Part shown: positions 10,901-19,949 of the stretch, in pieces
How positions within the stretch are numbered: position 1 is the first letter of the stretch
Layout: each line of letters opens with the position of its first letter
Origin: Amyelois transitella
Lineage: Eukaryota; Arthropoda; Insecta; Lepidoptera; Pyralidae
NCBI RefSeq assembly: GCF_032362555.1
Contig: NC_083507.1
Location: 251,001-315,000, forward strand
Length of the DNA stretch: 64,000 bases
Direction: 5' to 3'
Program-made: the position numbers and the translations under genes
The notes under the pieces: generated by a model
What the model saw: only the letters and a program-made list of their open reading frames with translations
Database searches by the model: none
What the model was told of the DNA's origin: nothing

Positions 10901-12464
10901 ACATTAGGAATTGTACGGATTGGTGGATAGTGTGCTTCCACAAAAAATCTGTTAAAAATCGAAAAATCACAAAGCATCCTTTACGAATAAAAAAATAAAA
11001 TAAAAAAACAAAAAATAAAATTTAAGTGCACTTTAGAACAGACCACTCCATCTCTTTCCCATGGATGTTACGATTTCCATGGATAGTATGATGTATGTAT
11101 GTTAGTGCTTTAACTCTATATCCGCTATTGTCAGAATTCACCTTAAAGCTAGTCTACTTATCCTCTTTCCAATAGCCTAGTATTTCAAGTGTTTCCAAAA
11201 CAAACCACCTGTATTTACTGTTTTATTTGTATTTATCTACCTGATTGTTCGAGAGTAGTGCCTATAAGTTCATCATCATTACCCTTTGTATAATATTGAT
11301 ACCCATCTGCTCTTGTAGCACGCGCGACACCGTTTCCACCGCGCGAGAAACTATCGCTGTTTCACTTTTCATTACGCCCTGAAACGGGACAGCGATAGAT
11401 TTTCGCGCGATATAAACGGTGGGGATATTACAGGGACTGATTTAATATTTTAGTTTCTCATAGTAACTTTTTCGTTCATTCAACATTAAGCTATTACCTT
11501 AGTATAGTAGTGTACGGCTAATAGCTAGAATCACGTGTGTTTGTCCGTCAGTTTCGGCGGCACTGTCGCGGTACACGCCCAGCAAGACCGTGGCGGACGC
11601 CTTCCAGCTCGGAGTCACCAGGAGGGAGGCAGGTCGGTCATATTGCCTTGTTAATAAAAAGATTTCACTAAAGTTACTTACTTTAATTACACTAAGAGTA
11701 AGCAAGGTGGCAGAACGTGCAGAGAAATATCTTTTTCTGATGAAATCTTCAAGGAATGATGATGAAAAACATAGCCTTCAAATGGTTTTGAATTTTGAGT
11801 TTTGCTCAAATAACAACAGGCATAGTTGACAACCTGAAACTGAACGGATTTTGCTGTCACATTTGCCCTGCTGTCATTATAATCAAGTTATGTTTTTTGA
11901 AGTGTAGCCAACAGTTTAACACATAATGCAAGTACAGTTCAACCGCATATCAAGTTACTTGCATGGTGCTCTTTGACGCGACAATAGAAGCGAATTTGCC
12001 ATGAATTTGTGTAATTTGTGTGTGTTAGTATACTGTTGATTGTTACCTTCATACATACATACATCTAATCACGTCTATATTCCTTGCGGGGTAGACAGAG
12101 CCAACAGTCGTGAAAAGACTGATAGGCCACGTTCAGCTATTTGGCTTTAAGATAGAATTGAGATTCAAATAGTGACAGGTTGCTAGCCGATCGCCTAAAA
12201 GAAGAATACCAAGTTTAAAAGCCTACCCCTTAGTCGCCTTTTACGACATCCATGGGAGTGAGATGGAGTGGTCCTATTCTTTGTTCTATTGGTGTCGGGA
12301 ACCACACGGCAATGTAACGGTGACCATCGACAGAAGCCCCGCCCACAGCGACGCCCGCCAATGAGAGCGGCGAGCCGCAGCCAGTCGGCGACGCGCGGCC
12401 GTGCGGCGCGGACGCGCGCTCCTGGAGCGACGCGCGGGCCATCAACACCGACCTGCTGTTTTGA
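7992..12464 (+). CDS. Phostensin/taperin-like protein, 3' exons (partial gene)
   Basis: Four exons join in phase: 7992-8171 (acceptor TTTTCAG, donor GTAAGG), 8800-8935 (acceptor GTTCCAG, donor GTATT), 11552-11632 (acceptor CCGTCAG, donor GTCGGT) and 12334-12464 ending TGA. The 5' exons lie further left or outside the window; no start codon was found. The encoded C-terminal part (about 175 residues) is acidic then polar, with DSEEDSGPPSP, RFVNDNILINGRSS, a SLTRTFEYPSETSL block, ALSRYTPSKTVADAFQLGV and a C-terminal SWSDARAINTDLLF. The EYPSE and YTPSK blocks recall the conserved C-terminal region of the phostensin/taperin family, which binds protein phosphatase 1 and actin; that assignment is from memory of the family and is tentative. 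A phase-compatible alternative last exon exists at 9747-9817. The first two exons and the last are strongly GC-rich relative to the introns, typical of lepidopteran exons. Confidence 0.6.
9056..9180. repeat. Palindromic MITE (GCACGCGCGACGCCGTT family), diverged copy
   Basis: An imperfect inverted repeat built around AAATCTATCGCTGTC and GGGACAGCGATAGTTTT with GCATGGCATGCGCG at the left end. Related copies lie at 11311-11436, 24477-24575, 35131-35272 and 57995-58048. Confidence 0.7.
9420..9690 (+). repeat. Dispersed repeat, GCCCGCAACTTCGTCCGCG family
   Basis: Complete-looking copy from ACTAGCTGTGCCCGC to TCTAATATTATTATAGAT, sharing TTATTTTGGGCATCATTGAA and the CGTTCAAACAAACAAACTCT block with the other copies. 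Confidence 0.8.
9747..9817 (+). CDS. Alternative terminal exon of the phostensin/taperin-like gene
   Basis: A 71-bp island of GC-rich sequence in an AT-rich intron follows a weak acceptor GTGGTGAAG. Joined in phase 1 to the exon ending at 8935, it encodes 23 residues, VIRRVARPAPAPPASPVPDE then TFV, and stops at TGA. It would give a shorter isoform with a proline-rich tail ending ETFV, which has the S/T-x-V form of a PDZ-binding C-terminus. The acceptor lacks a good pyrimidine tract, so this is a prediction from base composition and frame only. Confidence 0.45.
9960..10120 (+). repeat. Dispersed repeat, ATAGATTTATTTTCAAAATT family
   Basis: Blocks AATAGATTTATTTTCAAAAT, GGTATCACTTATTGACGTCA and AAAGCGCATGTGTAGAAGAA recur at 26582-26900 (both orientations) and, truncated, at 23441-23490. 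Confidence 0.75.
10121..11310. other. Intronic interval without recognised features
   Basis: AT-rich sequence between the alternative terminal exon and the third shown exon of the taperin-like gene. A short perfect palindrome-like ACACTCGTGTAGTGT lies near 10705. Nothing else is supported. Confidence 0.4.
11311..11436. repeat. Palindromic MITE (GCACGCGCGAC family)
   Basis: Starts GTAGCACGCGCGACACCG and ends GCGCGATATAAACGGTGG, with CTATCGCTGTTTCAC and GAAACGGGACAGCGATAG facing each other around the centre. It forms an imperfect hairpin and belongs to the same family as 24477-24575 and 35131-35272. Confidence 0.8.
12050..12312 (+). repeat. SINE-like repeat, near full length
   Basis: The most complete copy in the window: CATA microsatellite, ATCACGTCTATATTCCTTGC, GGGGTAGACAGAGCCAACAG, TTGAGATTCAAATAGTGACA, CTTAGTCGCCTTTTACGACA, GAGATGGAGTGGTCCTATTC and a GTGTCGGGAACCACACGGCA end. 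It ends only 22 bp before the predicted acceptor of the taperin-like last exon. Confidence 0.85.
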
Positions 12465-12488
12465 GGTCATTGCTCGCTTATTTTTATA

Positions 12489-12494
12489 AATAAA
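12489..12494 (+). terminator. Polyadenylation signal AATAAA of the taperin-like gene
   Basis: AATAAA lies 25 bp after the TGA at 12462-12464, in the sequence TTTATAAATAAATTC. The position is plausible for a very short 3' UTR. Confidence 0.5.
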
Positions 12495-12599
12495 TTCTTG
12501 AAATAATGAATGACATGATGTGATGTTTAGGTAAAATGTCACTGGTAAGAGTGTAGATAAATTATTTAAAAATCCATAGAATAACTCAACTTAGGACTA

Positions 12600-13075
12600 G
12601 TTTTACAATATTTAAGAAGGCGTGGCTATAGTCACGAGGTCCAGCAATTAGCCGCCAAAGAATAGCGAGCTTCTTAATGAGCGGGCTGTAAAGAGGGGCG
12701 CAGGGGATACAACAGCGGCTAGACGTCACAAGGACAAGGATTTTCATAGAAGAATGTTGTACAAAGATAATATTGAAGAGGGAATGCGAAGACGACTTGG
12801 TCGAGTCTCGAGGATGGCTGAAAGCAATTAAATAGCAAAAGAATCGTCGACTATCGTCTCCCAGTTGCCTCTTGCAATATTCATAGGGAGATATTCTCTC
12901 TTAGAAACCATGCGATCCAACCGTCATCTTCCTCCTGGCGTTAGTACCGGGTCACATCCTCGCATCTCTGGAGAGGAGCCCGGGGTGTGCCTTCTCACCA
13001 TGGACCCTGGATTGGATCGATTCCGATCTGAACTCCGCAGCCTTTACAGGGAACCTGACCTTTATTGATGGCACT
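12600..13075. other. Decayed repeat-like sequence
   Basis: Contains retro-element-like debris: AATAGCGAGCTTCTTAATGA (compare AATAGCGAGCTTCTTGGTTA at 53272) and a 200-bp stretch at 12884-13060 with a 67-codon open frame lacking protein-like features. No gene is supported. Confidence 0.4.
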
Positions 13076-16000
13076 TAATGAATTACAATTCTCTTTGTCG
13101 ACTTTTACTACATCCATGTGAAAGAGAGACAATTATGATATTGATATATGTACTTACGTAATACTTTTTTTTTATCTTTCAGATATCACCATGCCGTATA
13201 ATTCCCCAGACATAAATTTTGCAACTGTAATATTTACGATGAAATAAATTATCATATTTCAAATGGACTGTATGTATTAGACTGACATGTACTTAATACC
13301 GGATTTTATCGATGTGGTTCTAGTAGATGTCATTTATAGAGGTTACTATAATTTTTATTGCTACCTCTATGGTAAGGAGTGGGCAGAGCTGTGAAGGTAA
13401 TAAATATAGATATGACAAAATCAATTAATTTATTACTCCTTGTATAGACTGTGGCGACGGATATAATATGAAATATGTCGCATAAAAATCTAAATGTTAT
13501 TGCATCTGAGATTAAAGACTTTGCACATAAGAAACATGCTACTGTAAGGCTTATTTCTTCTTATGCTCTGCTCATAGCACACCTTAAAACTGCTCAACTA
13601 TATTGTTAATGAAATGAAGTAGAAACAAGTCATAGGGTCGTACTTAACCACTAATTAATTACATTTACAGAAATCTGGGTCTGTGTGTTATTCATACTAA
13701 TATTATAAATGCGTAAGTTTGTTCTTACATCTTCACAATTAAACCACTGAACCGATCTTGATGAAATTTTGCATACATATAGTATGAAAGACATGAACTT
13801 TTAACGTGATCGGAGCTGCGGGCCAAAGCTAGTCATTTATACAAATACCTAAGAACATCAATGTATTCACAGAGAGGTATTCTTGTGATTCGGAATGTGT
13901 GAGCAGTTCTGGCCTAGACACATGACTATACATATCCGTAAAATATCGCCATTTTGGTTTTACTCATGCGCCGAACTGACCCGCTATATGTGTGTTTTGC
14001 TCTTTACATGACTTAAGTATGTGACTGAATAGCTATTTATAAGCGGTAGATTTATGAGACAGCACGACTTTGTGAAGTCCGCATTATATAATATATTTTA
14101 TGCTACTAGGAAATATATTGTCGACATTTTATGACCGTGGGAGAAACAATGGATGAAATTGCATTGTTTAACAAAAAGAAAAACATCATTGAAAGGTACG
14201 GTTGCACTGGACATGACAGATTCCGAATTAATGTAAAATCTAGCTTGGAGTCAAATATTTATTTGAAGGTAGTTCGCTAAGAACTACTAATTCTCATCGA
14301 AAATGATGAACTGATAAAATGTGATGAAATATACTCATTCCAAGACCATTCCTATATTATTACAGTGTTCACCGGCATTTTTGACGTCGAGCATTTACAA
14401 ATTATGTCATACTCTTGTAAGATTTGTAAGTCGAGTAAGGCGCTTCGTGTTTACACGATTTTATTGTACGAAGACATTTTTAGTATTTATGTATTTTATA
14501 TGGTAGTTTTAACGAAAGGACTGACGAAATTAACTAAAATCAAAAATATTATGTATTAACTTAAAGTGCAATTCCGTACTCTTAGATTATCGACTATCGC
14601 AGAATTATAATGCGATTTTCTTAGTTTGACAGTAGTTGGTTTTCAGTTAATTTTGACAGATCTTAAATTATGTAATAACGAGTGCTCTGCTACAAGGCTT
14701 TAATCGTAGCATGTGTGCTGGATGGATGTGCCTTGTCTGGTATACAGTAGACCCTCGTTAACTCTCCTTTGAGAAGGACCGAAAAAGTTGAGTTCAACTC
14801 AGGTTTTATGGTTTTAAAAATTGGTTCTTATCAAGGAAGAATATTTACGAGTATATGTATAATTTGCGCGCGCGAGCTGAGCATTTATCGTCACAGCGAC
14901 GTAAAAAGCTCTTAAAATGATCAATCACGCCTGTGGATGTCCATTGAACAAACAAGATGTACTTTTTTGTTGCAGCCTTGTTTCATGTACTTGACAAGCA
15001 TGTATGATCATTTTTAGAGATTTCAAGCAGCATTCATACCTGACCTGAAATTAGATAGTGTTCTGAAGGACTAAAGGTGGGGAAGGAAGCAGGGTGACTA
15101 ACTTCAAGTCTGTATGAATGAAGGTAAAATTAGCGTAGGTTAGGAGCTGATTCGGTCCGGCACGCTGTAACAGTGTCATATTATGTAATTGAAACGCTGC
15201 ACGCGCACGCAGGGCTCTCATACAACTACAAGTTCTCATTTTTCTTATTCGGATATTTGGCACTGTTTGTACTTACTAACACCGTAAAGAAAAGGAAATA
15301 TATGTCTCACAGTAGTGATACAGCATCATAAATATCAAACTGAAAAATAGTACCGACATAGAGAATTAATAAGACATGTATAGTTTGACGTCCAGTATAG
15401 TTTTAATTCATATTACATAATGGACATTTATTAAAGCCCGAGTAAAGTTTTATTAATGTAAGCATTTTTAAATTGTTTGAAAAGATTCAACAGCGGTGCG
15501 TGCGCGTGCGCGGCGGCCGCCCGGCCACACTTGCCAATGCCTAGATTAATATTTTATGCTATTTTGACATAACGGTAATTTAGTGTTAGATCAGTAACTG
15601 ATTTATTATACAAGTATTTAGATTTCGTACTGTTTAACATGGGCGCGGCGAGTCGGTCGGCAAAATCTACGAAGTCTTTGTCACACTAAAACAATTGATT
15701 TCGCTTTTATAACAATTAAGTAGATTTAGAATGTGGTACAAAATTGACTTTCGTTTTATTTACCTCCAGTTTTTTATGTAAAAATGATTACCATCATCTG
15801 AAATAGATTTGTGCTCGCTTTCACGGGATGTATTTTCCGACTTTTATATAGTATATTCGATCATGTCTATGGGTTAACTGATAAGGTGGCCCCTGACCGA
15901 CTCGCCGACTTCAAATGACATGTACCGCGCTGGGAGCCGCAACCGCGCGATAAGCGTGCTATTGACATTATTATCTATAATATGTACTGATGTTAAATCG

Positions 16001-16732
16001 CAATGAAATATACACAAATATACAATTGGACTTCTTTTATTGAGCACCCCCAGCTAAATAAATAATAACACCTACCCTACATCCAATACTTTATAAAGCT
16101 TAGCTGTGTTATTTATTTGATGGAGAGGCGTATTTTTTTATGTTTTAATCCTAACTTTGATACGATTCAATCCAAACAAAAATTTATACGAAAGCCAAGT
16201 TTAAGCATGCATGAATCATTATTGTAATATTATTCCGAATTAATTATTGTCCTGAAGATTGTCCCGACCGCGCAATCAGTCCCGACCTTCCAGCGAGGAA
16301 CCAGAAATTCGGTATTGTATTACCCTTAAATTGTCCAGTAATAAGCTGAGGCAGACAGACATATTACTTCGATGATTTTTATCAGCATTTCATTGTATTC
16401 TCTATGCTAAAGGAGGGCTTTCCCTAGGAATGATCATGACCACTGAGTGATACTTCAGTTTTAGTATTTCGACTTCTAAGGGCTTTACATTTTTTTGTTG
16501 TGCCAGATCGAAGGTTCTGTTTTGCTTCGATGAGAATCGACCCCACAACATACCCACTGCGCTTGCGTACTAAAAATGGGTCATATCATTTTACACATGC
16601 GCAAGCAGGGATTTAGTTTTGCCAAGAAGCATTTAATGTTGCATTTCATAGCAACGCGTCACATTAAATTTACTATTACATGTGTCTTTAGATTACATAT
16701 ATTTCTTTAGATTTTACAATATATACATACTA
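13076..16732. other. Intergenic, mostly unique AT-rich sequence
   Basis: No coding exon is supported. A repeat fragment with ACTAATATTATAAATGCG lies at 13691-13833. A pogo-like terminal motif, CAGTAGACCCTCGTTAACTC, occurs near 14746. Small GC-rich islands lie at 15491-15534, 15643-15660 and 15890-15955; GGCGAGTCGGTC at about 15648 and its reverse complement GACCGACTCGCC at about 15896 form a spaced inverted repeat. AT-rich sequence fills the rest. Confidence 0.45.
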
Positions 16733-16925
16733 GAGGCCGCCCGCGACTTCGTCCGCATGGAAACCCTATCAATCCCGCGGGAACTCTGGGATAAAAAGTA
16801 GCCTATGTGTTATTCTGGGTCTTCAGCTACCTACATACCAAATTTCATGGTAATCGGTTCAGTAGTTTTTGCGTGAAAGAGTAACAAACATCCATACAAA
16901 CTTTCGCCTTTATAATAGTAGTAGG
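16733..16925 (+). repeat. Dispersed repeat, GCCCGCGACTTCGTCCGC family, second subtype
   Basis: Head GCCCGCGACTTCGTCCGCAT is followed by a body different from the 9420 type: GATAAAAAGTAGCCTATGTG, CCAAATTTCATGGTAATCGG and TTCAGTAGTTTTTGCGTGAA, ending CGCCTTTATAATAGTAGTAGG. Confidence 0.75.
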
Positions 16926-17139
16926 ATAAAGTAGCATAGCACTATTACCACTCTTTCTGTAGATCTCGTAGAAGGACAAAAATAATCAGCCGTTGTACAT
17001 ACAATACATAGGCATTTAAAATTACGCCTCTTTAACCATTTATTTATTTCTTGAATATGTTCACAATATACATAGGTCTCAAGTATTCAAGCACAGTTTC
17101 TGTTAACACACATTCTACCTTTGAAGGCGTCGGAATTAT

Positions 17140-17300
17140 GTACATGTATTTTATCCCGGAGGGATAGACAAAGACTACATACCTATTTTCATTTTCACCT
17201 ATGGATCCTATATAAGTCTTTTTCCACGATCCCTGCATTCTTTCGCTTCATCTACATCCATAACTTTCTTCATGCAAGCTCGTCGGTCTATGACCTACAT
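17140..17300 (-). pseudogene. RTE-like non-LTR retrotransposon 3' end fragment
   Basis: TTTTATCCCGGAGGGATAGA, CATTCTTTCGCTTCATCTAC and ATCCATAACTTTCTTCATGC match, in the same order, the 3' end of the RTE-like copy at 46756-47302. On the minus strand this is the extreme C-terminal coding end and tail of the element, heavily decayed. Confidence 0.65.
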
Positions 17301-18176
17301 ACATGAATAAACACAGTAATATCAATGAATATTTTTGAATTGGGTACCTAGCACGTAAGTAGGTACTTTATAAAATCTATAAGGCCTCGTTAATTCACTT
17401 TATCAATTAATTACTGGCTACCTCACTTCCTCTTTTAGAGCCAAAAGTTGAGCATGAAATAGAATTACGCAAATTGTTCCATATACTCGGATTAAACTAC
17501 TAAAATATAGGGCAAAAATACGAATAATCATACTAGTTATCAACCACACCACGACCTGTCTTACTCAAAATAAGTTTATATCAGTTAGGGGTTATATTAT
17601 TTCAGTTAGGGGAACACTAGCTTACCTATCAATTAAGCATCTAAATAATATTACCCTTCTTTTTTGTCAAGGGCTGTGTACTGTAAACTGAAAATCGTTC
17701 TTGGGGAACTGTACCTTATCTATGGTTTATTTTGTGCAAAGTGCGAAAGTGACAACAAACGTCAGTCAGCTGAGTAAACTCAAGGCAGCGCACTACTGCG
17801 ACTGCGAATAAAAAAACCAGCCAACAAGACAGTCAAAATCTAATCAGTTATATTACAAAATCTCGCAAATAATAGCGACAAGCAGTGCGATGGACGTACT
17901 TTTGCAGTACAGTTGTTTACGACTTTAACCGGTGGAAGTAGTGATCAATAATCAATTATTTACATTTTTACAATACATTCTATTCGTGCTACAGCGCAGA
18001 TTTCGTCACAAAATGTGAATTAGTGTGAAGGTCACATAACAAGTCTGTTGCCACTTGCCAATTATTGCTAAGCTATCGTCGGTGGCCAGTAGTGTAGTTC
18101 CTCGTCCCGCGTGTTTACGTAACGCGACGCACCTGACCAGCTGTGACCCTTTCTACGTAAGAACAAAGCGTCCAGG
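17301..18176. other. Upstream region of the P5C dehydrogenase gene
   Basis: AT-rich sequence becoming GC-richer toward 18060. It holds no other gene. It presumably includes promoter and 5' UTR; no clear TATA box or initiator can be assigned with confidence. Confidence 0.35.
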
Positions 18177-19880
18177 ATGCTGAGTATATGCTTCCGAACA
18201 GTGCGCAAACCGCGCCTGCTGGAGCGGGCGTACTCGAGCGTTGTCGAACTTCCCCGCCTGCCCGATTTCGGCGTTCGAAATGAGCCCATCTTGGAGTACC
18301 GCGCCGGGAGCGTGGAGCGGTGTGCGCTGGCGTGCGAGCTGCAGAGAGCCATGTGCATGACGGAGGAGGTGCCTATTGTGATCGGCGACGAATGCATCAG
18401 GGACGGCGAGCCGCGCTACCAGGTCATGCCGCACTGCCACGGACGCCGGATCGCCAAGTATTACTATGCGAGCGAAAAGACCATCCAGAAAGCTATCGAC
18501 ACTGCCGTGAAAGCGCAAGTCGTCTGGGATCGCACTCCATTCGAAGTCAGGATAGAGATCTTCTCAAGGGCAGCAGAGATGATGGCTTGCCAATACCGAC
18601 AGAGTCTCAATGCTGCCACCATGATGGGCCAATCCAAATCAGTGATCCAAGCTGAAATAGATGCTGCATGTGAATTGATTGATTTCTTCCGTTTCAATGT
18701 GTATTTCTTAAAAGAGAATTTGAAATATCAACCAATCTCTGAAAACCCCCACGTGACTAGAAATTCTTTAAGATTCAGAGGTCTAGATGGTTTCATTGCA
18801 GCTATTGCACCGTTCAACTTTACAGCCATAGGTGGCAATCTGGCGTACACTCCGGCCCTAATGGGCAATGCTGTGTTGTGGAAACCTTCAGATACTGCTG
18901 TTCTATCCAACTGGAGGATTTTCAACATCTTACGTGAAGCAGGCATGCCTCCAGGAGTAGTCAACTTCCTCCCAGCTGATGGGCCTGTATTTGGAAAAAC
19001 CATTACATCATCACCTTATCTGTCTGGCATCAATTTCACAGGGTCCGTTCCAACCTTCAACTGGCTGTGGAATGCAGTTGGCAAAAACCTTAGTGTCTAC
19101 CACAACTATCCAAGGCTAATTGGTGAATGTGGAGGTAAAAACTACCATTTCGTACACCCAACAGCTGATGTAAAGTCAGTAGTGGCGGGCACAATTCGGT
19201 CCGCTTTTGAGTACTGTGGCCAGAAGTGCTCAGCTTGCTCCAGAATGTATATTCCCAAGTCTCTGGCTGACAGTATTAAACATGGATTGATAGTTGAAGC
19301 TTCTAAGTTGAAGATTGGAGATGTCACATGTGATTTCAGTACATTTACCGGCGCAGTAATTGATGACAAGGCCTTTGCAAGAATCACAGGCTATATTGTT
19401 AATGCTAAGAAAAATCCTAAGAACACAATCTTGGTCGGAGGTCAGTTTGACTGCAGTCAGGGCTACTATGTGATGCCAACAATCATAGAGACGACAGACC
19501 CTCATGACAAGCTGATGACTGAGGAGATCTTTGGCCCCGTGCTGACCATATACGTGTATGATGACGCCCAAGTGCACAAAGCATTGCAACTGGTGGGTAG
19601 TTCCACGAAATTCGCTCTGACGGGCGCCGTGTTCGCTCAAGACATGAACTTCCTGAAATTGGCGCTGGATGAGTTGAAAATGACGGCTGGCAATTTCTAC
19701 CTGAACGACAAGTCGACAGGGTCCGTGGTGGGCCAGCAGCCGTTCGGCGGCGGCCGCATGTCCGGCACCAACGACAAGGCCGGCGGACCCAACTACGTGA
19801 TGCGCTGGACCACGCCGCAATCCATCAAGGAGACCTTCGTACCCATCACAGACATAAACTACAAGTACATGTCTGAATAA
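18177..19880 (+). CDS. P5CDh1: Delta-1-pyrroline-5-carboxylate dehydrogenase (ALDH4A1), mitochondrial, intronless
   Basis: One uninterrupted frame of 567 codons. The enzyme oxidises L-glutamate gamma-semialdehyde (from proline or ornithine) to glutamate with NAD+ in the mitochondrial matrix, the second step of proline catabolism. The N-terminus MLSICFRTVRKPRLLERAYS is arginine-rich without acids, as expected of a mitochondrial presequence, which supports the chosen start. Core motifs are complete: PFNFTAIGGN with the oxyanion Asn at residue 214, GSVPTF, GECGGKN with Glu 317, and the catalytic nucleophile in EYCGQKCSACS at Cys 351, then EEIFGPVL and PFGGGRMSGTNDKAGGP near the C-terminus. Length matches the family (about 563 residues in human). 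No intron interrupts the gene, unlike all its neighbours in the window. AATAAA follows at 19941. Antisense and other-frame ORFs over it are shadows. Confidence 0.96.
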   Translation: MLSICFRTVRKPRLLERAYSSVVELPRLPDFGVRNEPILEYRAGSVERCALACELQRAMCMTEEVPIVIGDECIRDGEPRYQVMPHCHGRRIAKYYYASEKTIQKAIDTAVKAQVVWDRTPFEVRIEIFSRAAEMMACQYRQSLNAATMMGQSKSVIQAEIDAACELIDFFRFNVYFLKENLKYQPISENPHVTRNSLRFRGLDGFIAAIAPFNFTAIGGNLAYTPALMGNAVLWKPSDTAVLSNWRIFNILREAGMPPGVVNFLPADGPVFGKTITSSPYLSGINFTGSVPTFNWLWNAVGKNLSVYHNYPRLIGECGGKNYHFVHPTADVKSVVAGTIRSAFEYCGQKCSACSRMYIPKSLADSIKHGLIVEASKLKIGDVTCDFSTFTGAVIDDKAFARITGYIVNAKKNPKNTILVGGQFDCSQGYYVMPTIIETTDPHDKLMTEEIFGPVLTIYVYDDAQVHKALQLVGSSTKFALTGAVFAQDMNFLKLALDELKMTAGNFYLNDKSTGSVVGQQPFGGGRMSGTNDKAGGPNYVMRWTTPQSIKETFVPITDINYKYMSE

Positions 19881-19940
19881 GAACTGAACAAACAGCTGTT
19901 CCTTATCAGGTCTCCGATCATGCCTGTATAAACAGCATCA

Positions 19941-19946
19941 AATAAA
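19941..19946 (+). terminator. Polyadenylation signal AATAAA of P5C dehydrogenase
   Basis: AATAAA 61 bp after the stop codon at 19878-19880. Confidence 0.6.
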
Positions 19947-19949
19947 TTA

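Noticed and set aside
12195-12542. 115-codon minus-strand ORF and a 73-codon plus ORF across the last taperin-like exon
   Set aside because: Both cross the SINE end and the exon in other frames. The spliced plus frame ending DLLF is in phase with upstream exons.
19230-19820. 196-codon antisense ORF over P5C dehydrogenase
   Set aside because: It is a shadow of the GC-richer coding strand with no motifs. The sense frame carries the complete enzyme.
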